Source of the DNA: Psychrobacillus sp. FSL K6-4046
GTDB lineage: Bacteria > Bacillota > Bacilli > Bacillales_A > Planococcaceae
Reading direction: 5' to 3'
DNA length: 64,000 bases
Assembly: GCF_038624605.1 (NCBI RefSeq)
Contig: NZ_CP152020.1
Location: forward strand, 186,001 to 250,000
Shown here piece after piece: positions 8,733-17,201 of this stretch. Position numbers and translations under genes: made by a program. Every line of letters begins with the position of its first letter. Position 1 is the first letter of the stretch. The notes below the pieces were generated by a model. It worked only from the letters and a program-made list of their open reading frames with translations, made no database searches and had not been told where the DNA came from.

Positions 8733-9719
8733 ATGGCAAAAATAAAAGCAGCGATTTTAGGGTTTGGAACAGTCGGCCAAGGGATTTATCACATCGTAAA
8801 TGAAAAAAGAGAAGACTTAAAAAAATCATTAGGGTTGGATATTGAGATTTGTGCAATCCTGATAAATAATTTAGCAAAAGAAAGACCTGAAACTCCAGGA
8901 GTTTTGGTAACAGACGACTTTGAGGATATTGAGAATATTCCTGGACTCCAGGTAGTTTTTGAGGCAATTGTCAACGAAGAGCCCGCATATAGCTATTTAT
9001 GCAGAGCGATTGACAAAGGTTGTCACGTGATTACTGCAAATAAAGTCATGTTCTCTAAATATAGTATTCCCTTACAGGAGCGCGCAAAATCACGAGGTGT
9101 ATTTGTAGGCTATGAGGCTACTACAGCTGGTGGGGTGCCAATTATCAAGACTCTAAAAAACCTGCTTCAAGTGAACTCTGTAAAGAAAATTCAAGGAATA
9201 TTGAATGGAACATCCAACTATATTTTGACGCAAATGCGTATAGAGGATTCGCCATTTGAGAGTGCCTTAAAAGAAGCACAGCTGCTTGGATATGCAGAGG
9301 CTGATCCTTACAACGATATATCTGGTCAGGATGCATTTCGCAAGCTAATGATCTTAAGCGCATTGGCATTTGGAAAACAGCCAGATTGGGACGATGTACG
9401 TGTAGTAGGAATCGATGAAATTACATTAGAGGATGTACGTGAAGCTAAGGACAAAGGTCTTCGTTATCGTCATGTAGCAGAAATTGAACAGGATGAAAAT
9501 GGAGAGTTATATGCATCAGTAGGGCCTCAGCTGGTAGGAGCAGATCATCCGTTGTATGCAATCGAAGGAGTAAATAATGCTGTTTCTCTTGATACTAACT
9601 ATATTGGGACACTTACACTAGTAGGTCCTGGAGCGGGGATGTATCCTACTGCTAGCGTGATGGTTGAGGACTACGCAGAGATTATCGGTAAGAGAGCAGG
9701 CTTTTTTATTACAATATAA
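8733..9719 (+). CDS. hom: Homoserine dehydrogenase, short form
   Basis: The NAD(P)-dependent enzyme reduces aspartate semialdehyde to homoserine. A Rossmann motif GFGTVGQG lies at about residues 10-17, the catalytic-domain blocks AITANK-like (ITANKVMF) and YEATTAGGVPII follow, then GILNGTSNYIL and AEADPYNDISGQDAFRK. At 328 residues it lacks the C-terminal ACT domain of the common about 430-residue enzyme, so feedback by threonine is not expected. Its place behind metY suggests a role in supplying homoserine for methionine synthesis. Confidence 0.93.
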   Translation: MAKIKAAILGFGTVGQGIYHIVNEKREDLKKSLGLDIEICAILINNLAKERPETPGVLVTDDFEDIENIPGLQVVFEAIVNEEPAYSYLCRAIDKGCHVITANKVMFSKYSIPLQERAKSRGVFVGYEATTAGGVPIIKTLKNLLQVNSVKKIQGILNGTSNYILTQMRIEDSPFESALKEAQLLGYAEADPYNDISGQDAFRKLMILSALAFGKQPDWDDVRVVGIDEITLEDVREAKDKGLRYRHVAEIEQDENGELYASVGPQLVGADHPLYAIEGVNNAVSLDTNYIGTLTLVGPGAGMYPTASVMVEDYAEIIGKRAGFFITI

Positions 9720-9722
9720 AAT

Positions 9723-9765
9723 CAAAAAGGACAATTTCCCTTCGGAAAAAGTCCTTTTTGTTTGA
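9723..9765 (+). terminator. Intrinsic terminator after hom
   Basis: The stem caaaaaggac / gtcctttttg closes a loop of 18 bases and ends in a T-rich run. Confidence 0.85.
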
Positions 9766-9784
9766 TATGCATAAATTGGATTGG

Positions 9785-10015
9785 CTAGTCCTCGTCCTTT
9801 ACATCAATGTCCTCTGGAATTGGAGTATTGCGCCACTCATCAATTTGACGTTTTAATTCTTCCACTTGCTCTAAATGGGTTTCGAACTGTGCACTATTGA
9901 CAACATACTGCTCTCCGTCAAAGACAGCACGTATCTTTTTATCGGCGATATACCTTTTGACTTGTTCAAGTGGCATCGACAAGAAGTCAGCTGTTTCTTC
10001 TACTGTCATGTACAT
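9785..10015 (-). CDS. Excisionase-like small helix-turn-helix protein
   Basis: The 76-residue product begins MYMTVEETADFLSM and continues PLEQVKRYIADKKIRAVFDGEQYVV, which is the MerR-like winged helix pattern of 'excisionase family' DNA-binding proteins (HTH_17). The C-terminal half is an acidic helix with heptad-like spacing. No integrase is nearby, so a role in excision is unlikely; stand-alone members of this kind are common in Bacillus chromosomes. A GGAGGG ribosome site precedes the ATG. Confidence 0.7.
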   Translation of the reverse strand: MYMTVEETADFLSMPLEQVKRYIADKKIRAVFDGEQYVVNSAQFETHLEQVEELKRQIDEWRNTPIPEDIDVKDED

Positions 10016-10114
10016 GGTACAAATCCCTCCTACGTATTTATTAGTATAATGGAGACAAGGAGGTAACTCAATGTCCTCACATAGAAAATAGTTGTAGTAG
10101 AAAGGATGAAAAGA

Positions 10115-10993
10115 GTGGCTGTTATACCATACATATTCGTATTACTGGGAGCGATGCTTTGGGGAACGACAGGAACGGCTCAAACATTTTTACCAGATAA
10201 TGCCCATCCCTTTATTATTAGCGCTGGACGATCGGCAACCGGAGGCATTCCCCTATTAATCATTATGATTTTACTAAAAAAAATAAAGCTTCATACTTGG
10301 CCTTGGAAACAGACATTATATGCTGCTATTTGCATATCCTTGTTTCAGCTTTTGTTTTTTTCATCCGTTCGATTAACCGGTGTTGCCATTGCCAGTGTAG
10401 TTGCTATCGGAAGCGCGCCTGTTTTTTCTGGCGTGGTTGAATGGATTTTCTTAAAAATGAAACCTACAAAAGTGTGGGGGCTCTCTACTGGGCTAGCAAT
10501 TGTTGGCTGTCTGTTTTTATTTTTGACGAAGGGTGAAGTAACAATCGATCCGGTAGGTATTTTATATTCACTAGTTGCCGGGCTTATATTTGCTTTTTAT
10601 ACGCTTACGAGCAAGTCCCTTTTACAAAAAGAAGAAGCCATCCCTGTAGTGGCAGTGACATTCTCACTAAGTGCGTTGCTGTTAACGCCATTTTTCTTTA
10701 TCTATGACATAAGCTGGCTAGCTGATCCAGGTAACGTGGGAATCATCGTCTATTTAGGCTTGGCTACAACGAGTGTGGCATATGTTTTGTATGGGTGGGG
10801 TCTTCGGAAGATACCAGCATCCTCTGCATTGACACTATCGCTAGCAGAGCCAACTACAGCTGCACTGCTTGGTGTAGTGGTAGTGGGAGAAATTTTAGGG
10901 TTTACATCGTGGATAGGAATTGGTTTGTTGCTTGGAAGTATCGTCATTTTAACTTTGGGTAGTAAAGCAACCAAACCAAACAAGCTCAAGTGA
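10115..10993 (+). CDS. EamA-family (DMT) transporter
   Basis: The protein is about 292 residues with ten predicted membrane helices in two EamA repeats. The first begins with LLGAMLWGTTGTAQTFLP and the second around IDPVGILYSLVAGLIFAFYTLTSK. Family members move amino acids or metabolites, usually outward; substrate cannot be inferred. An ATG at 10106 is also in frame, but AAAGGA at 10101-10106 fits the GTG at 10115 with an 8-base gap, so that start is preferred. The CPBP gene follows immediately. Confidence 0.85.
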   Translation: MAVIPYIFVLLGAMLWGTTGTAQTFLPDNAHPFIISAGRSATGGIPLLIIMILLKKIKLHTWPWKQTLYAAICISLFQLLFFSSVRLTGVAIASVVAIGSAPVFSGVVEWIFLKMKPTKVWGLSTGLAIVGCLFLFLTKGEVTIDPVGILYSLVAGLIFAFYTLTSKSLLQKEEAIPVVAVTFSLSALLLTPFFFIYDISWLADPGNVGIIVYLGLATTSVAYVLYGWGLRKIPASSALTLSLAEPTTAALLGVVVVGEILGFTSWIGIGLLLGSIVILTLGSKATKPNKLK

Positions 10994-11013
10994 GGAAAGG
11001 ACAAATAAATAAA

Positions 11014-11580
11014 ATGAATTTAAAGAGTATGATTCCAGCTTATATCGGCTTAAATTTATTTTGTAGTGCTATTCTCTTTTTTATGCTACTAGAAGGCTAT
11101 TTGGCATATGGCGCTGTCTTAGCCTTTAACGAAGCTTCAAAAATAATATTGGTCATCATCTTGGCTTCGATTAGTTTAACTCTATTCGGAGTCCTACTGA
11201 CTTATCTAACCCCGGAAAAGTACATAGATGAAATGAATAAAAGTTATCAAGATAGTTCAGTTTTAGAAATTATCTCGTTTATGTTGCTGGCTGCTCTTTT
11301 TGAAGAATTACTTTTTCGAGGAATTATACAAAATGTTTTATTTATAATCGTCGATCATCGATGGCTCGCCATTTTACTAACTTCTTTTTTATTTTTGGCA
11401 TTTCACGTCCAGTACTATAAAAAACCGTTGATGCTCCTTAATATCACAGTTCCGAGCCTAGTTTTTGGCTGGTGTTATTTTTATACAGATAATTTATTGG
11501 TGCCTATTATTGTCCATTTTATATTGAATGTTAGTATGACCTTATTGTTTAAATTTAATAAGATTACGCTAAAGGCATAA
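11014..11580 (+). CDS. CPBP-family intramembrane metalloprotease
   Basis: This membrane protein of about 188 residues has the Abi/CPBP (Rce1-like) motifs: EELLFRG in a membrane helix, FLFLAFHVQYY, and VPIIVHFILN near the C-terminus. Together these supply the Glu, His and Asn/His residues of the active site. Relatives are linked to protein processing or bacteriocin self-protection; the substrate here is unknown. A frame from GTG at 10990 overlaps the previous stop, but GAGGAAAGG at 10992-11000 favours the ATG at 11014. Confidence 0.8.
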   Translation: MNLKSMIPAYIGLNLFCSAILFFMLLEGYLAYGAVLAFNEASKIILVIILASISLTLFGVLLTYLTPEKYIDEMNKSYQDSSVLEIISFMLLAALFEELLFRGIIQNVLFIIVDHRWLAILLTSFLFLAFHVQYYKKPLMLLNITVPSLVFGWCYFYTDNLLVPIIVHFILNVSMTLLFKFNKITLKA

Positions 11581-11588
11581 TTTAGAAA

Positions 11589-11615
11589 GACAGTCTCTTT
11601 TAGAGGCTGTTTTTA
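11589..11615 (+). terminator. Intrinsic terminator after the CPBP gene
   Basis: The stem acagtctc / gaggctgt (one G-T pair) is followed by TTTTATTTTA. Confidence 0.8.
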
Positions 11616-11649
11616 TTTTAGTTTAGGAAATTAAAAATTCTGAACCTGT

Positions 11650-11795
11650 GGATAAATTGATGTCTAGCTCCACCGCCTTGCCCCTCGGGGTCAAATGGAA
11701 AAATACTACGGTGGCTGAGGAACTGCCTCCTCGCATTTTCCCATTTGCCTGTCGGGGCAGTGACAGGCGCTTGCGCTTTTCTTGTGAAGCTTTCC
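11650..11795. repeat. Dispersed Bacillales intergenic repeat (tctagctcca...gcgcttttct type)
   Basis: The block starts gatgtctagctccaccgcc and ends ggcgcttgcgcttttcttg, a pattern I recognise as a GC-rich intergenic repeat scattered in many Bacillales genomes. Internal complementary pieces (caaatgg...cccatttg; cccctcgg...cggggc) can fold into an imperfect hairpin. Its GC content is clearly above the surrounding DNA. Open frames on both strands here are by-products of the repeat. Only one copy is in this window, so multiplicity cannot be shown here. Confidence 0.6.
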
Positions 11796-11892
11796 AAATT
11801 TGGTTGAAAGGTAAAAGAGAACAACTTGTTGAATAATATAAAAAAGTAATGCTAATTCTGCTAAATAGAAATCTGGAAGAGGAGTTGAAAAG

Positions 11893-12342
11893 ATGAAGGA
11901 AATAATTGTGTCTATTATTTATTTTATAGCGTCCATTGCTTTCTTTCTTTACTTCTTTTATGATTCCAGCAAATATTTAAGGATTGATCCAACTCTACAC
12001 TTTTTATCCATTTACATTCCGTTAATTTTATTATCGTATGTTCAAATTTATATTATTTGGATGGATGAAAGAGAAAAATTCTTTAAAACGACAGGATTGT
12101 GCTTATTAGGTATTGTTTGTATTACTTTGATGTATGAAATAGTTAAGCCTAATTATACGTATGAAGAAGCAAAGCAAATAGTAGCGAGGGAGTATGACGT
12201 AGAGGTCCAAGATAGTTTTCTAACTACTATACCTCAAGCGGAGACAGGTAAAGAGAATTATCGTATGAATGTTATTCAGGATTCCAATGAAATTGTTGTA
12301 ATCTTTAACCCATATACAAAGGAAATACTGTTTTTAAATTAA
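11893..12342 (+). CDS. Membrane protein of unknown function with a small C-terminal PepSY-like region
   Basis: The 149-residue product has three hydrophobic helices in residues 1-85 and then a soluble tail, YTYEEAKQIVAREYDVEVQDSF to NEIVVIFNPYTKEILFLN. The tail's pattern 'EAK-IV...V..-NP-TKEIL' recalls PepSY-type domains, although it is too short and diverged to be sure. GAGGAG lies before the ATG. I do not recognise a specific family. It stands alone between two terminators. Confidence 0.65.
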   Translation: MKEIIVSIIYFIASIAFFLYFFYDSSKYLRIDPTLHFLSIYIPLILLSYVQIYIIWMDEREKFFKTTGLCLLGIVCITLMYEIVKPNYTYEEAKQIVAREYDVEVQDSFLTTIPQAETGKENYRMNVIQDSNEIVVIFNPYTKEILFLN

Positions 12343-12345
12343 CAC

Positions 12346-12377
12346 GCTGTTTCGAGCAAGAGTCGAAGCAGCTTTTA
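12346..12377 (+). terminator. Intrinsic terminator
   Basis: The stem gctgtttcga / tcgaagcagc is followed by TTTTATTA, directly after the preceding stop codon. Confidence 0.75.
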
Positions 12378-12393
12378 TTAATATGTCTGTTTT

Positions 12394-12422
12394 TAAAACG
12401 TGCAGTACAGGTGCCTCGTCTA
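12394..12422 (+). promoter_or_regulatory. Candidate ECF-sigma-dependent promoter
   Basis: taaaac at 12394-12399 and cgtcta at 12417-12422 are separated by 17 bases. This resembles the TGAAAC / CGTC pattern of Bacillus ECF sigma factors. It lies 31 bases before the ECF sigma gene, the usual place for autoregulation. Confidence 0.4.
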
Positions 12423-12453
12423 TTATTAAAAGGAATAGGAAGGGGGATAGAAT

Positions 12454-12978
12454 TTGGACAGTTATTTAGAAGAACAGAGGTTTCAGCAGGTAATGCAGGA
12501 GAATATGGATTATCTGCTTAAGCTTGCTTACTTATATGTAAAGGAGTGGCCTGCAGCAGAGGATATTGTTCAAGAGGTTTTTTTGACCTTCTATCAGAAA
12601 TTCGAGCAGTTTGAAGAACGAGCATCTTTGAAGACATACCTTGCACGAATAACCATTAACAGATGTAAGGATTATTTGAAGAGCTGGCGATATCGAACTC
12701 ATACATTAACTAATTCATTTAAATCACCAACTAAAAGGTCTCGAAATGTCATGATAGAAAGTGATGAAAAATTAGAACTGGCAGAAGCAGTGCTAGAGCT
12801 CCCATTGAAATATCGTGAAGTGATCATACACTATTATTTTGAAGAGTTATCAGTCCTGGAGATTTCTCAGCTGTTAATCATTTCAGATAGTACCGTAAAG
12901 ACAAGGCTCAGAAAAGCTAGGTCACTATTGAAGGAAAAACTAAAGGATGGGGAATGGGAGGTGCTTGTAAATGAATGA
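12454..12978 (+). CDS. ECF-type RNA polymerase sigma factor
   Basis: The 174-residue protein has region 2 (residues about 15-85, with YLLKLAYLYVKEWPAAEDIVQEVFLTFY and the TYLARITINRCKDYLK core) and region 4 (about 110-165, LPLKYREVIIHYYFEELSVLEISQLL..STVKTRLRKAR). The start is TTG with AGGAAGGGGG upstream. The next gene overlaps by 8 bases and encodes a protein with one membrane helix, the usual sigma/anti-sigma pairing. A candidate self-recognised promoter lies just upstream. It cannot be assigned to SigW, SigX or another named group from this alone. Confidence 0.92.
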   Translation: MDSYLEEQRFQQVMQENMDYLLKLAYLYVKEWPAAEDIVQEVFLTFYQKFEQFEERASLKTYLARITINRCKDYLKSWRYRTHTLTNSFKSPTKRSRNVMIESDEKLELAEAVLELPLKYREVIIHYYFEELSVLEISQLLIISDSTVKTRLRKARSLLKEKLKDGEWEVLVNE

Positions 12979-14329
12979 TATTAAACAACAGCTGCTGTTG
13001 AAAATAGGGAACACCTCCGAACGTGGTGATAGAGTGAAGGAGCAGATTCAAAAGAAAAAAGGGACCCACATAAAAAGAAAGTCGGAGCGTTTGGCTAGCT
13101 ATACAGCTATAGCAGCTTTTATAGGTTTGATAGCTGTTGCTTGCTTCCTACTAGTCCCAAACCTTCTCCAAGAAAAGCCGTTCCAACCTGCAGAGGAACC
13201 GCCAACCACTGTGGTCCCTCCCTTGGAAGAACCAAATCATGAAGAAGATCTTACATTGCTATTAAAAGAATATTTTCCGGCCAATAGCAAGTCTACTTTT
13301 GATGGTGGTTATGAGGATAGCGGTTCTACTATTGAAACAACTTGGCTCAACGTAGATTATGTTCAGCAAATAGTGAGTAATACAGGGGCAGCGTTCGAAA
13401 ACATTTATCGGATTAAGGACAATAAGGTAGTGCTCGTTTACAGAGAAATGCTGGAGGGCGTCTCGCCAACGAATATGACATTCAAAGAGTTAGAGTCCTT
13501 GCCTACCATAGAGCTGATACTAGAAGCTCCATTTGAAGTGGGAGATCCATATGGGTATGGAGGTACCCTTGGTGAAGGGGTTATTGTTTCCTTAGAAGAA
13601 GAGATTGCAACTCCTTTAGGTACCTTGAACAATGTGATGGTTGTAGAGACAAGTGCGGATGCGTATCGAGCTAGAAGCTATTATGCTCCTGGATATGGAT
13701 ATATAAAAGGGGTATCTGAATACTGGGATGAAGAAAAAGGCGATTATATTATTGGAGTAACAGAGGAAATAAAAGAATATACGTATGCAACAGAGTCTAA
13801 AGATGTTAGAGATAAAGTAACTCCCGAAACATTTGAGAAAACTAAAGTATCCAATTACAAACCAAGTTTCCATTCTCCATGGATTCCTTCACCCAATGGT
13901 ACATATCGTGCCACAATAGAAGGACGTGGAGAACAGGCTGGAGAAGAGGGCATCGGTACTTTAGTTATCGAAAACATGAATGCAAAGGATTCATTTATCT
14001 TTAAATTACTAGAGGAAGAACCTTACAGGCAATACACACCGAAAGAAGTGGCTTGGATTGATGAAAGTCGACTATTTGTTATAATCGGCTATGCCTACGG
14101 GATGGTAACTGCTGGTGGCAAGCTGTATGTGTTAGACATAGAGAGGAATGAAATGAAGCCAATTATTACAGATTTAACTAACAAAGAAGAAGTTATGTCT
14201 ATAAAGGTGAACAACGATGATACTTTCACATATCAATTACATGTATATGATACAGATGCAATGGAAGGCTCAGAAAGCCATGTGGAAGAAAATACACTAC
14301 CATTACCAAAGCCTGGAGAGAGGGATTAA
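12971..14329 (+). CDS. Membrane-anchored anti-sigma-like protein with large extracytoplasmic domain (DUF4652-like C-terminus)
   Basis: The 452-residue protein has a short basic cytoplasmic N-terminus (about 40 residues), one membrane helix (about 42-63, TAIAAFIGLIAVACFLLVPN), a proline-rich linker and a large outer region. The last 150 residues (SPWIPSPNGTYRATIEG ... WIDESRLFVIIGYAYGMVTAGGKLYVLDI) resemble DUF4652 or beta-propeller-like sensor modules. Overlap with the sigma gene by 8 bases indicates translational coupling. The N-terminal part is short for a ZAS anti-sigma domain and lacks its HxxxCxxC, so control of the sigma factor is inferred from position. Confidence 0.7.
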   Translation: MNDIKQQLLLKIGNTSERGDRVKEQIQKKKGTHIKRKSERLASYTAIAAFIGLIAVACFLLVPNLLQEKPFQPAEEPPTTVVPPLEEPNHEEDLTLLLKEYFPANSKSTFDGGYEDSGSTIETTWLNVDYVQQIVSNTGAAFENIYRIKDNKVVLVYREMLEGVSPTNMTFKELESLPTIELILEAPFEVGDPYGYGGTLGEGVIVSLEEEIATPLGTLNNVMVVETSADAYRARSYYAPGYGYIKGVSEYWDEEKGDYIIGVTEEIKEYTYATESKDVRDKVTPETFEKTKVSNYKPSFHSPWIPSPNGTYRATIEGRGEQAGEEGIGTLVIENMNAKDSFIFKLLEEEPYRQYTPKEVAWIDESRLFVIIGYAYGMVTAGGKLYVLDIERNEMKPIITDLTNKEEVMSIKVNNDDTFTYQLHVYDTDAMEGSESHVEENTLPLPKPGERD

Positions 14330-14345
14330 TTACCCTCTCTTTTTT
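14317..14345. terminator. Bidirectional terminator overlapping the anti-sigma gene stop
   Basis: agagaggg / ccctctct is followed by TTTTTT on the plus strand. A 55-residue minus-strand gene ends at 14344, so the hairpin can terminate both. Confidence 0.85.
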
Positions 14346-14511
14346 ATTCTGCCTTGTTAGAATGGGGGAGGTTATCGAGCTTTCTAGAAATCTCTCTTAA
14401 TAATTCATTACGCTCTTTATTCGAAAGTACTAATGTAATGATAAACCAAATAACAAAACACCAGAATGCAAAGAAAAGAATTAAAGGGATAATTGCAATA
14501 AACGTGTTCAT
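14344..14511 (-). CDS. Small single-helix membrane protein (55 residues)
   Basis: A minus-strand ORF too short for usual ORF lists reads MNTFIAIIPLILFFAFWCFV, continues with more hydrophobic residues to about residue 29, and ends in a charged helix, NKERNELLREISRKLDN. The ATG at 14511 has AAAGGAG 11 bases upstream. It lies 22 bases after the NTF2-like gene on the same strand and ends in a good terminator. The hydrophobic segment followed by an amphipathic tail is typical of small Bacillus membrane proteins. Function is unknown. The open frame on the opposite strand has no comparable features. Confidence 0.7.
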   Translation of the reverse strand: MNTFIAIIPLILFFAFWCFVIWFIITLVLSNKERNELLREISRKLDNLPHSNKAE

Positions 14512-14533
14512 CAATCAAATTTCTCCTTTCTTA

Positions 14534-14890
14534 TTATAATTTGTCACTTAAATGCTCATGAATGAGTTTCCAATCTCCTTCATTCTTTACGAATACATTT
14601 GTAGCTCTGCCTTCTCCATTAACATACTCACCATTCACGTACCCTTCATAAAAATAGGTATAGATACATGTCGCTGAGTCTTCATCTTGATGGAGCCAAT
14701 GGACATTCCGAGCCTCATAGTTTTCATCTTTTACAACCGTCCAAGCGTTTTCAAAGTAATTCTGTATCTCTTGATGAGTAGTACAGGTTTGATCGGAGAA
14801 AAAGTAAACGGCATTGTTGTGCAATACTTTACGGACCTGTTCAAAGTCATGCGTGTTCGTGGCTGCTATATACGTATTTAGAATTTCCAT
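14534..14890 (-). CDS. SnoaL/NTF2-like fold protein
   Basis: The 118-residue product begins MEILNTYIAATNTHDFEQV and contains the alternating pattern of SnoaL-like proteins: an N-terminal helix, HHNAVYFFSDQT-type loop, HQEIQNYFENAW, then strands with ATCIYTYFYEGY and a final WKLIHEHLSDKL. Such cone-shaped domains bind or convert small ligands, and many Bacillus members are of unknown use. The small membrane protein follows in the same direction. Confidence 0.8.
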   Translation of the reverse strand: MEILNTYIAATNTHDFEQVRKVLHNNAVYFFSDQTCTTHQEIQNYFENAWTVVKDENYEARNVHWLHQDEDSATCIYTYFYEGYVNGEYVNGEGRATNVFVKNEGDWKLIHEHLSDKL

Positions 14891-15034
14891 GATTATCCTC
14901 CGACAGTTTACTTATTTTTATAATAAAGAAGTTGTTTGTAGAAAACAAATGGTATTTGGCAACCTAAAAAGAGCTTCCCTAAAATGGTAGCTCTTTTATT
15001 TATGTCTATTGATAGAGGCTTATGACCTCTTCTT

Positions 15035-15691
15035 TTAAAATCCTAAAACAGCCCTCACCTCAGCCATATAAGATTGGCTAATCGGTAATTCCGTATCATC
15101 GGTCAATACAACTAATAAATTGGAGGAAAAGTCTCGAATGATTCGATCGATAAATGAGATATTAACGATATAAGAACGATGTATTCTTATGAAATCATCA
15201 GGCAATTTTCTTTGAAGTTCCTTTAAAGGGATAGTCGTTTTATAAGCCTCACCCTCTGCATAAAACCAAATCTTTTTTTGCAAGCTTTCCAGGTATTCTA
15301 TTTTTTCAATAGGTACAGGCTTCCACTCTTCTTCTTTTTTTCCTGTAAGAAATCGAACCAGGGATTGCTTTGTAACAGCATGCTTGGGTGGGAGTATAAC
15401 AACTAATACAGCATTTTCGCCATTAATCTCGATAGGATAGCCTACTCCGTAGTAAGGAATTTGAAACAAATTATCGTCTAATACAGCTTCTGTTCGACAG
15501 CCATTTTTAAAAACTAAATCAGCAATGCTTCCTGGCTGTACCTTCTGTCCTTCCTGCAATTGTAGGTCATGCTCGCCGGCATAATAATAGATGTACTGGT
15601 CTTTAACGGCAATGGCAATGGAAGCCTCTTTAGGAATCCATTCTTCTAAAAGATTGCTATATCTCTTTAATTGGTCTTTCGTTATTTCCAT
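15035..15691 (-). CDS. LytTR-family transcriptional regulator
   Basis: The 218-residue protein has an N-terminal sensory region of about 100 residues with a PAS-like look (ASIAIAVKDQYIYYYAGEHD, then GYPIEINGENAVLVVILPP) and a C-terminal LytTR DNA-binding domain from about residue 120. Marker motifs are KIEYLESLQKKIWFYAEGE, LPDDFIRIHRSYIVN and DTELPISQSYMAEV. There is no receiver domain, so it is not a classical response regulator and may sense a ligand directly. It is divergent from aceA-aceB with 199 bases between, so regulation of the glyoxylate genes is a reasonable inference. Confidence 0.88.
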   Translation of the reverse strand: MEITKDQLKRYSNLLEEWIPKEASIAIAVKDQYIYYYAGEHDLQLQEGQKVQPGSIADLVFKNGCRTEAVLDDNLFQIPYYGVGYPIEINGENAVLVVILPPKHAVTKQSLVRFLTGKKEEEWKPVPIEKIEYLESLQKKIWFYAEGEAYKTTIPLKELQRKLPDDFIRIHRSYIVNISFIDRIIRDFSSNLLVVLTDDTELPISQSYMAEVRAVLGF

Positions 15692-15890
15692 TCATACACC
15701 TCCAAGTTCTTTTTTTACCATTCGTCTGCCTTATTTCTTTTTCGTCCTTGAAAAAAAGTATCTTATCCAAAAACCGATACAGAATAAACCATTCTGTTAT
15801 ATATTAGATTACAAGAAAAGGTGCTGTTATGATACAGTAAAAAAGACATATTTTTAATTATCAAAAAATTGTAGAGAGGTGTGTTCATTA

Positions 15891-17174
15891 ATGACAAAAA
15901 GACAACAGCAAGTAGAAGAGCTTAGAAAGCAATGGGAAGAGGATAACCGTTGGAAGGGAATAGAACGTCCTTACACTCCAGAAGAGGTTATTAAGCTACG
16001 TGGATCACTACAAATCGAGCATACATTAGCGCGCAAGGGAGCAGAACGTCTATGGAATTCCCTTCATAAAGAAGATTTTATAAATGCTTTAGGAGCTTTA
16101 ACTGGAAACCAGGCAGTACAGCAGGTAAAAGCAGGACTACAAGCGATTTACTTGAGTGGCTGGCAGGTAGCAGCTGATGCTAACCTTTCCGGTCAAATGT
16201 ATCCAGACCAAAGTCTTTACCCGGCAAACAGCGTTCCAGCAGTAGTGAAGCGTATAAACCAAGCGCTTCAGCGAGCAGACCAAATTGACCAGGCTGAAGG
16301 TCGTGAGGATGAGTTTGACTGGTTCGCACCAATTGTCGCAGATGCTGAAGCGGGTTTTGGTGGCCCACTGAACGTATTTGAGCTAATAAAAGGAATGATT
16401 GAAGCAGGAGCAGCTGGCGTTCACTTAGAAGACCAGCTGGCATCAGAAAAGAAGTGCGGACATCTTGGAGGTAAAGTACTTCTTCCAACACAAAATGCTA
16501 TCCGTAACCTAGTGGCAGCTCGTTTAGCAGCTGACGTATCTGGTGTTCCTACTGTTTTAATCGCACGTACAGATGCAGACGCTGCAGATATGGTGACAAG
16601 CGATATTGACCCTCGTGACCATGAATTTATTACAGGAGAAAGAACTCCAGAAGGCTTCTATCGTACGAAGGCTGGTATAGAACAAGCAATCGCTCGTGGA
16701 TTGGCTTATGCTCCATATGCAGATCTAGTATGGTGCGAAACCTCCCACCCGAGCCTAGAGGAAGCAAAGCAATTTGCGGATGCAATTCATGCTCAATATC
16801 CAGATAAAATGCTTGCATACAACTGTTCTCCATCGTTTAACTGGAAGGCAAACTTAGATGAAGAGACGATTGCTAAGTACCAAGTAGAGCTAGGTAAGAT
16901 GGGCTACAAGTTCCAATTCGTTACACTTGCTGGATTCCATTCATTGAACCACAGTATGTTTGAGCTTGCTCATGAGTACAAAACGAAAGGGATGGCTGCA
17001 TACTCCAAATTGCAGCAGGCAGAGTTTGCGAACGAATCAAAGGGGTATACTGCTACCAAACATCAGCGTGAGGTTGGTACTGGATACTTTGATGAGGTTT
17101 CTCAAGTCGTTTCCGGTGGTACTTCCTCTACGACTGCCATGAAAGGTTCAACTGAAACAGCACAATTTGCTTGA
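15891..17174 (+). CDS. aceA: Isocitrate lyase
   Basis: The enzyme splits isocitrate into glyoxylate and succinate, the first step of the glyoxylate shunt used for growth on acetate or fatty acids. The 427-residue protein has the catalytic KKCGH motif at residues 187-191, [21 protein letters not shown] near residue 91, metal-binding DAEAGFGG at about 151, and the NCSPSFNWK block. GAGAGGTG is well placed for the ATG at 15891; a GTG at 15879 overlaps that ribosome site and is unlikely. aceB follows 27 bases later. Confidence 0.97.
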   Translation: MTKRQQQVEELRKQWEEDNRWKGIERPYTPEEVIKLRGSLQIEHTLARKGAERLWNSLHKEDFINALGALTGNQAVQQVKAGLQAIYLSGWQVAADANLSGQMYPDQSLYPANSVPAVVKRINQALQRADQIDQAEGREDEFDWFAPIVADAEAGFGGPLNVFELIKGMIEAGAAGVHLEDQLASEKKCGHLGGKVLLPTQNAIRNLVAARLAADVSGVPTVLIARTDADAADMVTSDIDPRDHEFITGERTPEGFYRTKAGIEQAIARGLAYAPYADLVWCETSHPSLEEAKQFADAIHAQYPDKMLAYNCSPSFNWKANLDEETIAKYQVELGKMGYKFQFVTLAGFHSLNHSMFELAHEYKTKGMAAYSKLQQAEFANESKGYTATKHQREVGTGYFDEVSQVVSGGTSSTTAMKGSTETAQFA

Positions 17175-17201
17175 TCATTGAAGAAATGGGAGGGTAAAGG
17201 A

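Noticed and set aside
9785-10015. Prophage or integrative element marked by an excisionase
   Set aside because: The excisionase-like protein stands among housekeeping genes with no integrase, attachment repeats or phage genes nearby.
11618-11836. Short ORFs on both strands over the dispersed repeat
   Set aside because: They reflect the GC-rich repeat rather than protein coding; no ribosome sites.
14354-14539. Plus-strand 61-codon ORF
   Set aside because: It starts inside a terminator region, has no ribosome site, and lies opposite a better-supported small minus-strand gene.
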